Under the pieces are notes generated by a model. It searched no databases and had not been told where the DNA came from. It saw only the letters and a list, made by a program, of their open reading frames with translations. DNA of 10,767 nt from NCBI GenBank assembly GCA_024405235.1, contig JAKSPA010000035.1, forward strand, positions 1 to 10,767, in the 5' to 3' direction. Positions 1 through 6,139 of the stretch are shown here, piece after piece. Each line of letters starts with the position of its first letter. Positions within the stretch are counted from its first letter, which is position 1. The stretch is from Lentisphaeria bacterium (lineage in GTDB: Bacteria > Verrucomicrobiota > Lentisphaeria > Oligosphaerales > Oligosphaeraceae). A program made the position numbers and the translations under genes.

Positions 1-60
1 ACAAAAGAGATCAAACTACGCATGGAATTCGGCGAAAACCGAATCTTCATCATGGAATAA
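1..60 (+). CDS. C-terminal end of an unidentified protein (cut by window edge)
   Basis: Frame 1 is open from the first base to a TAA at 58-60 and gives 19 residues ending in RIFIME. It is followed by a 42-base AT-rich gap before the next start, as expected for a gene end. The fragment alternates charged and hydrophobic residues like an edge beta strand, but it is too short to place in a family. It runs in the same direction as the alcohol dehydrogenase, so the two may be co-transcribed; no hairpin terminator lies between them. An open frame of this length could occur by chance. Confidence 0.45.
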   Translation, partial: TKEIKLRMEFGENRIFIME

Positions 61-102
61 TCACGCGTTTTTAGAAGTCATTCATTTTCAAACTCAAAAA
101 GA

Positions 103-1281
103 ATGGAAAATTTCGTCTATTCCACCCCTACTAAGGTTTACTTTGGCAAGAACGAAGAACTCAAAGTCGGCAAGCTCATAAAAAAGTACGATGCCAAGAA
201 GGTTCTGATCCACTACGGCGGCAAATCGGCGAAGGCGAGCGGCCTTCTGGACAGAGTCAAGAAGTGCCTTGAGGAAGAAGGAATCGCGTATGTGGAACTT
301 GGCGGTGTCGTCGCCAATCCTGTGCTGACGCTGGTCCGTGAAGGAATTGAGCTATGCCGTCGCGAAGGAGTTGATTTCGTGCTTTCTGTCGGCGTCGGAA
401 GTGTTCTTGATTCATCGAAGGCGATTGCCAACGGCGTTGCGAATCCTGAAGTCGATGTGTGGGATTTCTCGTTGGGCAAGGCATCGCCGAAGCGCACCCT
501 CCGCAAAGGCGCGATTCTGACGCTTGCCGCCGCAGGCTCCGAGATGTCCAATTCGTGCGTCATCACGAATTCGGAGACATGCGAAAAGCGCGGCTACGGC
601 AGCGAATTCAACCGCATGGATTTCGCAATCGAGAACCCTGAGCTCACATATTCCGTGAATGCATATCAGACGGCCTGCGGCGCAGTCGACATCACACTCC
701 ACACCATCGAGCGCTATTTCTGCGCAGGAAGCGACACGCAACTGACCGACGCCATCGCCGAAGCGGTCATCAAGACCGTCTTCAAGGCAGGAAAGGAATG
801 CATCGCCAATCCGAACAACTATGAAGCACGTGCTAACATGATGTGGGGCTCGTCGCTGGCGCACAACGGCCTAACGCAATGCGGACGCGTCACCCAACTG
901 ATCGTGCACCAGTTCGAGCATGAAGTCTCTGGACTGTATCCGCAGGTGGCACACGGTGCCGGCCTTGCGGCAATCTGGTGCAGTTGGGCGAGATACGTCT
1001 ATCGCGCGAACATCCCGCGATGGCTGCAATACGCTTCGCGTGTATGGAATGTGGACATTGATTTCGAACATCCTGAAAAGACCATCGAGAAGGCCATCGA
1101 TCTGCAGGAAGAATACTACGCCTCAATCGGCATGCCGACCAATCTAAGAACTCTCGGCGTCCGTGAAGAGGATTTGGAGCGTCTGGCCCTCGGCTGCTCG
1201 CGCAACAAGACGCGCAAGCTGCTAGGCGACATGCCTCTTGCCTACGAAGATATACTCGCCATCTTCCACAAAGCCTTCTAG
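103..1281 (+). CDS. Iron-containing alcohol dehydrogenase (BDH/YqhD-like)
   Basis: This is a cytosolic NAD(P)H-dependent dehydrogenase of the group III (iron-activated) family, probably reducing aldehydes to alcohols such as butanol during fermentation. Its 392 residues are the usual family length. The N-terminal Rossmann-like half carries the strand KVLIHYGG (33-40) and the nucleotide-binding turn SVGVGSVLDSSK (95-106). The AAGSEMSNSCVIT segment (144-155) follows. The helical C-terminal half holds the expected metal ligands Asp196 and His200 (VDITLH), His269 (VHQFEH) and His284 (VAHGAG), assigned by analogy to E. coli YqhD Asp194/His198/His267/His281. The family GGGS turn is GVGS here, a mild change. 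The ATG is preceded by an A-rich stretch (CTCAAAAAGA) without a clear Shine-Dalgarno, and the N-terminus fits the family. Its TAG stop touches the repeat array. The substrate and the NADH/NADPH preference cannot be read from sequence. Confidence 0.93.
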   Translation: MENFVYSTPTKVYFGKNEELKVGKLIKKYDAKKVLIHYGGKSAKASGLLDRVKKCLEEEGIAYVELGGVVANPVLTLVREGIELCRREGVDFVLSVGVGSVLDSSKAIANGVANPEVDVWDFSLGKASPKRTLRKGAILTLAAAGSEMSNSCVITNSETCEKRGYGSEFNRMDFAIENPELTYSVNAYQTACGAVDITLHTIERYFCAGSDTQLTDAIAEAVIKTVFKAGKECIANPNNYEARANMMWGSSLAHNGLTQCGRVTQLIVHQFEHEVSGLYPQVAHGAGLAAIWCSWARYVYRANIPRWLQYASRVWNVDIDFEHPEKTIEKAIDLQEEYYASIGMPTNLRTLGVREEDLERLALGCSRNKTRKLLGDMPLAYEDILAIFHKAF

Positions 1282-1319
1282 CCCCGCGTGCATAGCCGCC
1301 CATGGGGCTCTAAGTTGTG

Positions 1320-1339
1320 CTGCGGAGCTTGCTCCGCAG
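1320..1339. other. Perfect 9-bp hairpin within the convergent intergenic array
   Basis: CTGCGGAGC (1320-1328) and GCTCCGCAG (1331-1339) are exact reverse complements around TT. In RNA this could fold as an 8-bp stem closed by a C(UU)G tetraloop, a loop type known to be stable. On the plus strand it is followed by TTTACACC, a very weak U-run, and on the minus strand by no U-run. It may slow or end transcription from either gene but is not a canonical Rho-independent terminator. Its arms resemble the hairpin at 10511-10532. Confidence 0.6.
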
Positions 1340-1422
1340 TTTACACCTTGCGTGCATAGGCACCCATGGGTGTATAAGCCCCGCGTGCATAGGCCCCCGC
1401 GTGTGTATAAGCCCCGCGTGCA

Positions 1423-1440
1423 TAGGCACCCTTGTGCCTA
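1423..1440. other. Hairpin overlapping the glycosyltransferase stop codon
   Basis: TAGGCAC (1423-1429) and GTGCCTA (1434-1440) pair perfectly over 7 bp with a CCTT loop. On the minus strand the first bases of the hairpin are the TAG stop of the glycosyltransferase (1438-1440). No U-tract follows, so it is better read as part of the repeat array or as a 3'-end stabilising structure than as an intrinsic terminator. Confidence 0.5.
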
Positions 1441-2259
1441 ATCCCTCTGGAAGAACTTTGCGATGGCATGTCTAAGCGGCCATGTAATGCGCCGTAGCCA
1501 GCCCCACTTCCAATATTTTATCGCGGTCCGCATGAAACTTTCGCGATAGAGTTTGTATATCTTCCAACTGGCAAGCTCCTTCTTGATTGTAGCGCTGCCA
1601 AGATGCGTCACATGGCTTTCGGCAAGATACCATGTGTAAAGACCGATCTTCGTGAACTTTTCACCGAGAACCGGTTCCTCGAAAAACAGAAAATACTCCT
1701 CGTCGAATCCGCCGACATCGAAGAAAGCATCTGCGCGAATCATCAGCGCACAACCACGGACCGCGTAGCACCTTCTGGATTCGCCACCGAAAGGCGCTTC
1801 CCATTTGTGATAACGTTCATGCGCACCCAAATCGTCGGCTGTGTCCCATGGCGACTGTTCCAAGCCGTCTGTGCCGACCACCGATGGTCCGACGATTCCG
1901 CAATCCGGATGTTCGTCAAGATAATCGACCATCCTCTCCAGATGCGACTCTTCGTCGAAAAGAGCATCGTCATTGCGGATGCAAAGATATTTCAGACCGC
2001 CGACCGCTTCGCGGAGCTTTCTTGCGCCGCGATTGTTTCCACGCGAATAGCCTAGATTTTCCTCACAGAAGAGCCGTCCTGTTTCTGGCGGAAGCAACTT
2101 GCCAAGAGCGAGCCTGTTCTCCGTAGTCGATGCCACGTCCACGACACAGATGCGGTATTTGAAGGGCAGTTTTGTCAACTGCTCCTTCACGAATGCCGCA
2201 GTCCGCTCTGGCGAGCGATAACTGACAACAACGACTCCAATGTATTCTAGATCAGTCAC
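1438..2259 (-). CDS. Family 2 glycosyltransferase (rhamnosyltransferase-like)
   Basis: A predicted inverting GT-A glycosyltransferase that would transfer a nucleotide-activated sugar onto a cell-surface glycan at the cytoplasmic face of the membrane. The 273 residues begin with the family's first strand VVVVSY (9-14), then Asp41 (VVDVAS) and NLGYSRGNN (68-76). The metal/nucleotide-binding NDD follows (96-98, in CIRNDDALF), then GIVGP (121-125), RGCALMIR (168-175) and the acceptor-side GGFDEEYFLFFEE (183-195) holding the likely catalytic acid residues. The order resembles WbbL/RfbF-type rhamnosyltransferases. The C-terminus (244-273) is Trp/Lys/Arg-rich and amphipathic, suggesting peripheral membrane binding. 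The start codon is GTG, nine bases after the typA stop, with no Shine-Dalgarno and no better in-frame start, so coupling to typA translation is likely. The stop lies in the last repeat unit. Donor and acceptor sugars are unknown. Confidence 0.87.
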   Translation of the reverse strand: MTDLEYIGVVVVSYRSPERTAAFVKEQLTKLPFKYRICVVDVASTTENRLALGKLLPPETGRLFCEENLGYSRGNNRGARKLREAVGGLKYLCIRNDDALFDEESHLERMVDYLDEHPDCGIVGPSVVGTDGLEQSPWDTADDLGAHERYHKWEAPFGGESRRCYAVRGCALMIRADAFFDVGGFDEEYFLFFEEPVLGEKFTKIGLYTWYLAESHVTHLGSATIKKELASWKIYKLYRESFMRTAIKYWKWGWLRRITWPLRHAIAKFFQRD

Positions 2260-2268
2260 TTGTAAGAA

Positions 2269-4074
2269 TTAGTCACCACCTGACCAGCCCCACTTTTTCA
2301 AGACACGCTTGCGAAGGCGAATCGACTTCGGCGTGACCTCCATCAATTCGTCGTCGTTGATGAAACTGATGCAGTCCTCAAGACTCATGATGAGCGGAGG
2401 AGTAAGGATGATATTTTCATCGGAACCAGCGGCACGGACGTTCGTGAGCTTCTTCGCCTTGCCTGGATTGACAAGCATGTCGCCTTCGCGTGAGTTCTCG
2501 CCGATGATCTGTCCCGCGTAGATTTTCGCATTGGGGCCAAGGAAGAGACGTCCGCGTTCCTGCAGATTGAAGAGTGCGTAAGGCACTGCATCACATGCGC
2601 ACATTGAGACCATCGCGCCGCGCTGGCGGTATGTTATTTCGCCTGCGTATGGTTCATAACCGCTGAAGAGATAGTTAATGACGCCCAGGCCTTTGGTGTC
2701 GGTCATGAACTCGGAACGATAACCGAGAAGGCCTCGCGTCGGAATCAGATAGACGATTCGTGCCATGCCGTTGTCGGTGTCCATGGACTGGATGCGACCT
2801 TTGCGGAGACCGAGTTTCTCCATGACAGGGCCGACGTAATTCTGATCGACATCGACTGTCAGTTCTTCGTAGGGTTCAAGTTTTTCGCCGTTCGGACCAG
2901 TCTGGAAGATGACGACAGGACGCGTGCATTCCATCTCGTAGCCCTCACGACGCATCTGCTCGATGAGAACCGAAAGATGCAGTTCGCCACGTCCGGAGAC
3001 CGCGAAGCCCTGTCCAACGCCAAGCGGCTCGACCTGCAGAGCCACATCGGACATCGTCTCGCGGCGAAGGCGCTCTTCGAGATGGCTGCTGGTGAGGTAT
3101 GTGCCTTCCTGACCTGCGAAAGGCGATCCATTCGGCAGGAAGTTCATGGAGATTGTCGGCGGATCGATTGGCGTCGGCGGAAGCGGAATCGGATTTTCAG
3201 GAGATGTGTATGTGCATCCGACGGTCACGTCGTTCATGCCTGCGATTCCGACGATGTCGCCGCAGGAGGCCTCGTTCACTTGGAACTTCTTGTTTGACTC
3301 GAAACGGAAAATCTGAGCGATTCGCGCGGTCTTCAGCGAACCGTCGCGCATGGCGACTGCCGTGGCCTGGTTGATGTCGATCTTGCCGCTGGTAATCTTT
3401 CCGATGCCGATACGGCCGAGATAAGGCGAGTAGTCAAGCGTGGAGATGAGCACCTGCAACGGTCCCTCCGGATCGCCCTTCGGCGCAGGAATGTCCTTTA
3501 CGATATGTTCGCACAGAGGCATGAGATCCTTGCGCTCGTCGTCGAGCTTGTCAACAGACCATCCGTCACGTCCGGAGGCATATACCACAGGGAAATCAAG
3601 CAGTTCGTCTGGAGCATTCAATCTTACGAAGAGATCGAATACCTGATCAACCGCCCAATACGGACGCGCTGCAGGCTTGTCGATCTTGTTGATGACAACG
3701 ATGATAGGAAGAGAAAGAGACAGCGCCTTCTTGAGCACGAAGAACGTCTGCGGCATAGGGCCTTCCTGAGCATCCACAAGCAGAAGTGCGCCGTCGGCCA
3801 TCTTGAGAACGCGCTCGACCTGACCGCCGAAATCCGCGTGTCCGGGAGTGTCGATGATGTTGATCGTATAGTCTTTATATGCAAAAGAACCGTTCTTGCT
3901 CGTAATTGTAATGCCACGCTCGCGCTCGATGGCGTTGGAGTCCATCATGCACTCCTCGACCTTCTGATTGTCGCGGAACATGCCGCTGAACTTGAACAAC
4001 TGATCAACAAGCGTGGTCTTGCCGTGGTCGACGTGCGCGATGATAGCTACATTGCGAATCTTCGATTGGTCCAT
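2269..4074 (-). CDS. typA: Translational GTPase TypA/BipA
   Basis: A ribosome-associated GTPase related to EF-G and LepA, known in other bacteria to assist 50S assembly and growth in the cold or under stress. The 601 residues match the usual ~600. GTPase motifs are all present: G1 AHVDHGKT (13-20), G2 RERGITI (51-57), G3 DTPGH (75-79), G4 NKID (129-132) and a G5-like ASG (166-168). A beta-barrel domain (about 205-290, starting near LQVLISTLDYSPYLGRIGIG), EF-G-like domains III and V, and a TypA-type C-terminal domain follow. The segments SGRGELHLSVLIE and PTRGLLGYRSEFMTDT are characteristic. The C-terminus (RLRKRVLKKWGW) is basic, as in the family. GGAAGAG lies five bases before the ATG, the only Shine-Dalgarno-like sequence in the window. 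It is upstream of, and probably co-transcribed with, the glycosyltransferase; a terminator separates it from nhaC. Confidence 0.97.
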   Translation of the reverse strand: MDQSKIRNVAIIAHVDHGKTTLVDQLFKFSGMFRDNQKVEECMMDSNAIERERGITITSKNGSFAYKDYTINIIDTPGHADFGGQVERVLKMADGALLLVDAQEGPMPQTFFVLKKALSLSLPIIVVINKIDKPAARPYWAVDQVFDLFVRLNAPDELLDFPVVYASGRDGWSVDKLDDERKDLMPLCEHIVKDIPAPKGDPEGPLQVLISTLDYSPYLGRIGIGKITSGKIDINQATAVAMRDGSLKTARIAQIFRFESNKKFQVNEASCGDIVGIAGMNDVTVGCTYTSPENPIPLPPTPIDPPTISMNFLPNGSPFAGQEGTYLTSSHLEERLRRETMSDVALQVEPLGVGQGFAVSGRGELHLSVLIEQMRREGYEMECTRPVVIFQTGPNGEKLEPYEELTVDVDQNYVGPVMEKLGLRKGRIQSMDTDNGMARIVYLIPTRGLLGYRSEFMTDTKGLGVINYLFSGYEPYAGEITYRQRGAMVSMCACDAVPYALFNLQERGRLFLGPNAKIYAGQIIGENSREGDMLVNPGKAKKLTNVRAAGSDENIILTPPLIMSLEDCISFINDDELMEVTPKSIRLRKRVLKKWGWSGGD

Positions 4075-4140
4075 TATTCTCTTCCAAGTAAAAAGTCACC
4101 GACTGACGTAATTTTCCATAAGATAAACCATTTCGGCTGA

Positions 4141-4168
4141 ATTGTCGTGAATTGACGCGATTTTTCAA
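4141..4168 (-). promoter_or_regulatory. Putative typA promoter
   Basis: Read on the minus strand, TTGAAA (4163-4168; five of six matches to TTGACA) is followed after 16 bases by GACAAT (4141-4146; four of six matches to TATAAT). A T-rich stretch lies just upstream of the -35. The position fits a leader of about 60 bases and lies after the nhaC terminator, where a new promoter is needed. The same TTGAAAAAT box appears before nhaC. A weaker alternative is ACGACA (4143-4148) with TATCTT (4120-4125). The -10 is poor in both, so this is a suggestion only. Confidence 0.35.
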
Positions 4169-4199
4169 CAAAAAAGAGGCAATATTAATTTCGAACTTT

Positions 4200-4251
4200 C
4201 AAAAACAAAAACGCCCGCGACTCCGAAAAATTTTTCAGGAGAGGCGGGCGT
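4200..4251 (-). terminator. Rho-independent terminator of nhaC
   Basis: On the minus strand the nhaC message runs into a long hairpin. ACGCCCGC (4211-4218) pairs with GCGGGCGT (4244-4251) over 8 bp. After a GA/AG mismatch pair, CTCC (4221-4224) pairs with GGAG (4238-4241). The apex is the palindrome GAAAAATTTTTC (4225-4236). The hairpin is followed by TTTTGTTTTTG in the transcript, a standard U-tract. On the plus strand no T-run follows, so it acts in one direction. It separates nhaC from typA. Confidence 0.88.
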
Positions 4252-4278
4252 CGTCCAACGTCACTTATTCAGCGACCG

Positions 4279-5919
4279 CTATACGCTCTTTTTCTGCGCG
4301 TATTTGAGACCGACGAGGAACGCGAGCATGAGGACCACAGTGATCGGGAAGACAACGTACCAGTTCTGGATGAAGCCCGAGAGCAGGAATCCGATGAAAG
4401 AGACTGCCGCGACTGTGATCGCATAAGGCAGCTGCGTGCTCACGTGATTGATGTGCTGGCACTTGGCGCCTGCGGAAGACATGATGGTGGTATCGCTGAT
4501 GGGCGAGCAGTGGTCACCGCAGACAGCACCTGCAAGGCAAGCGGACATGCCGATGATCAGCAGCGGCGATGTCGGCTCGAAGATGTTGCAGACGATTGGG
4601 ATGAGGATACCGAAGGTTCCCCATGAAGTGCCAGTCGCGAATGCGAGAACGCATGCCACGAGGAAAATGACAGCAGGCAGGAAATTGCCGAGGCTGGAAG
4701 CACCGTTTTCCATAAGCTCGGCGATGTATTCCTTGAGTTCGAGCAGACCGGTCATGTTCTTGAGGCTCGTGGCGAGGCAGAGAATCAGAATTGCGGGAAC
4801 CATTGCGTTGAAACCTTCTGGCACGCACTTCATGGCTTCCTTGAAGGTGATGACGCGGCGGCCGTTCAGATAGACCACTGCGAGAACGAGCGCGATAAGT
4901 GCGCCCCACGGTAGAGCAGTCGTGGCATCGGTATCACCGAATGCATCGATGAAGCCCTTGACGGAACCGTCTTCCAGAGTTTCACACCATCCGCCGACTC
5001 TAAGCAATGCGAGAACGCAGATGATGATTAGGATGATCACAGGCATGAGCATGTCGAGGAAACGGCCCTGTGCGTTTTCGAGAGGCTTTGCACCACCATC
5101 GACTTCGCCGCCTTCCGTGAAGAGGTCGCCATTCATGATCGCATTGCGCTCATGGCGTGCCATCGGTCCGAAATCAAGCTTCAGGAAGGTGATTCCGAGA
5201 ACGAAGATGAATGTCAGCAGAGAATAGAAGTTGAAAGGAATGGCGCGAATGAAAAGGTCAAGACCATTGTAGCCAGTGCCCTTGGAGAATTCCGCGACAG
5301 CTGCCGCCCAGCTGGAAATCGGCGCGATCATGCAGATCGGCGCTGCTGTTGCGTCGATAAGATACGCAAGCTTCGCGCGGGAGATCTTGTTGGCGTCGGT
5401 GACGGGCTGCATGACGCCGCCGACGGTCAGGCAGTTGAAATAGTCGTCAATGAATATGAGAACGCCGAGAATGAATGTGGCCAGCACGGCTCCAGTGCGG
5501 CTCTTGATGTTTTTCTGCGCCCACCTGCCGAATGCCGCAGCCGCGCCAGTGCGGTTGATCAATGCGACGAGAATGCCGAGAATCACAAGGAAAATCAGAA
5601 TGCCCGCAATGTCCTTCGTCGCGGCTATGAGTCCTTCATTGATGATCAAGTCCATCATCTTCAGAGGATTGCCCTGGCTGGACATGAGTCCGCCGCAAAG
5701 GATTCCAAGGAAGAGGGACGAATAAACCTCCTTGGTGATAAGCGCCAGACCGATTGCGATAAGCGGAGGAAGAACCGCCCACCATGAACCGATGAACATA
5801 TTGCTCACCGTGGCCGTTTCAGCCGCTTCTGCGGCCTCCTGCGCCATGATCTCAGGACTCAGCATGAAAAGACAGAGAATGCCCAGAAGGGCCATCAGAA
5901 ATGTAGATCGATTTTTCAT
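4279..5919 (-). CDS. nhaC: NhaC-family Na+/H+ antiporter
   Basis: A polytopic inner-membrane transporter of the NhaC family (ion transporter superfamily), most likely exchanging Na+ for H+; some relatives exchange organic acids, so the substrate is open. The 546 residues hold about a dozen hydrophobic segments. Family signatures are IFIDDYFNCLTVGGVMQPVTD (155-175, with paired Asp158-Asp159), the ISSWAA segment (201-206), GTSWGTF (430-436) and GDHCSPISDTT (468-478), the last two in the second half of the inverted repeat. The N-terminus looks like a cleavable signal peptide: KNR, a hydrophobic core (7-20), then IMA before QEAAEAAETA. The Ala/Glu-rich stretch (27-38) would face the periplasm. 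No Shine-Dalgarno precedes the ATG (ATCAACAAGCCAA). A start at Met25 or Met41 would remove the signal. A terminator follows the gene; cstA diverges 220 bases upstream. Confidence 0.92.
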   Translation of the reverse strand: MKNRSTFLMALLGILCLFMLSPEIMAQEAAEAAETATVSNMFIGSWWAVLPPLIAIGLALITKEVYSSLFLGILCGGLMSSQGNPLKMMDLIINEGLIAATKDIAGILIFLVILGILVALINRTGAAAAFGRWAQKNIKSRTGAVLATFILGVLIFIDDYFNCLTVGGVMQPVTDANKISRAKLAYLIDATAAPICMIAPISSWAAAVAEFSKGTGYNGLDLFIRAIPFNFYSLLTFIFVLGITFLKLDFGPMARHERNAIMNGDLFTEGGEVDGGAKPLENAQGRFLDMLMPVIILIIICVLALLRVGGWCETLEDGSVKGFIDAFGDTDATTALPWGALIALVLAVVYLNGRRVITFKEAMKCVPEGFNAMVPAILILCLATSLKNMTGLLELKEYIAELMENGASSLGNFLPAVIFLVACVLAFATGTSWGTFGILIPIVCNIFEPTSPLLIIGMSACLAGAVCGDHCSPISDTTIMSSAGAKCQHINHVSTQLPYAITVAAVSFIGFLLSGFIQNWYVVFPITVVLMLAFLVGLKYAQKKSV

Positions 5920-5974
5920 TTGGCTTGTTGATGGTTAAGGTATTACAGAATGAAACAAAAAAAGAATTTTTCAA

Positions 5975-6002
5975 AACATATTCCATGCATTCAATTTTTC
6001 AA
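5975..6002 (-). promoter_or_regulatory. Putative nhaC promoter
   Basis: On the minus strand TTGAAA (5997-6002) is followed after 16 bases by TATGTT (5975-5980), with TTG continuing so that the element reads TATGTTTTG. A T-rich stretch lies upstream. The element would give a leader of about 50 bases. It shares TTGAAAAAT with the region before typA. TATGTTTTG also comes close to the TAnnTTTG element of Bacteroidetes promoters. The rest of the 220-base divergent region to the cstA start is AT-rich; no convincing cstA promoter was found there. Confidence 0.4.
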
Positions 6003-6139
6003 CACACAAAAAAGATTTTTATGTAAAATGGACATCTTTGAGTCTGATTTTTTCGTTGAAAAGGCCTACTTGCGTTAAATTAAGCGAAGTTTCTTTTTTA
6101 ATTGACGCCTGAACCAGACGTCGCAAATCGATAACAAAA

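Larger units (their letters stand above)
1281..1441. repeat. Tandem palindromic repeat array between convergent genes
   Basis: Four related units of about 33 bases share the core GCGTGCATAG: 1281-1313, about 1344-1377, 1378-1410 and 1411-1441. Three begin with GCCCCGCGTGCATAG, and the units end in TAA. A separate 9-bp hairpin (1320-1339) sits between the first and second units. Unit 2 contains the perfect palindrome CACCCATGGGTG (1361-1372). Unit 1 has a near-palindrome around CCCATGGGG. Unit 4 forms the hairpin TAGGCAC/GTGCCTA. The array occupies the whole space between the alcohol dehydrogenase stop and the glycosyltransferase stop and overlaps both by a base or more. A transcription insulator or a REP-like dispersed element are both possible; the function is unknown. 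Confidence 0.8.

Noticed and set aside
1238..1441. Plus-strand frame with repeated HRHPWVYKPRV-like peptides
   Set aside because: The peptide repeats are the translation of the intergenic DNA repeat array. The frame starts inside the alcohol dehydrogenase gene in another frame, so it is probably not a protein.
1281..1441. CRISPR array
   Set aside because: The units are directly adjacent with no unique spacers, are not exact copies and have no cas genes nearby.
3505..4140. 211-residue plus-strand frame opposite typA
   Set aside because: It lies antisense to a gene with every GTPase motif intact. Its composition is that of a shadow frame and it has no recognisable domain.
5152..5787. 211-residue plus-strand frame opposite nhaC
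   Set aside because: Antisense to a clear transporter. The product is an unusual Asp/Glu/Arg/His-rich mix typical of the reverse of membrane-helix codons. The equal length to the frames opposite typA and cstA is coincidence.
6056..6084. cstA promoter at TTGAAA
   Set aside because: At 16-18 base spacing the -10 candidates (AATTAA, ATTAAG, TTAAGC) match poorly, so no call was made.
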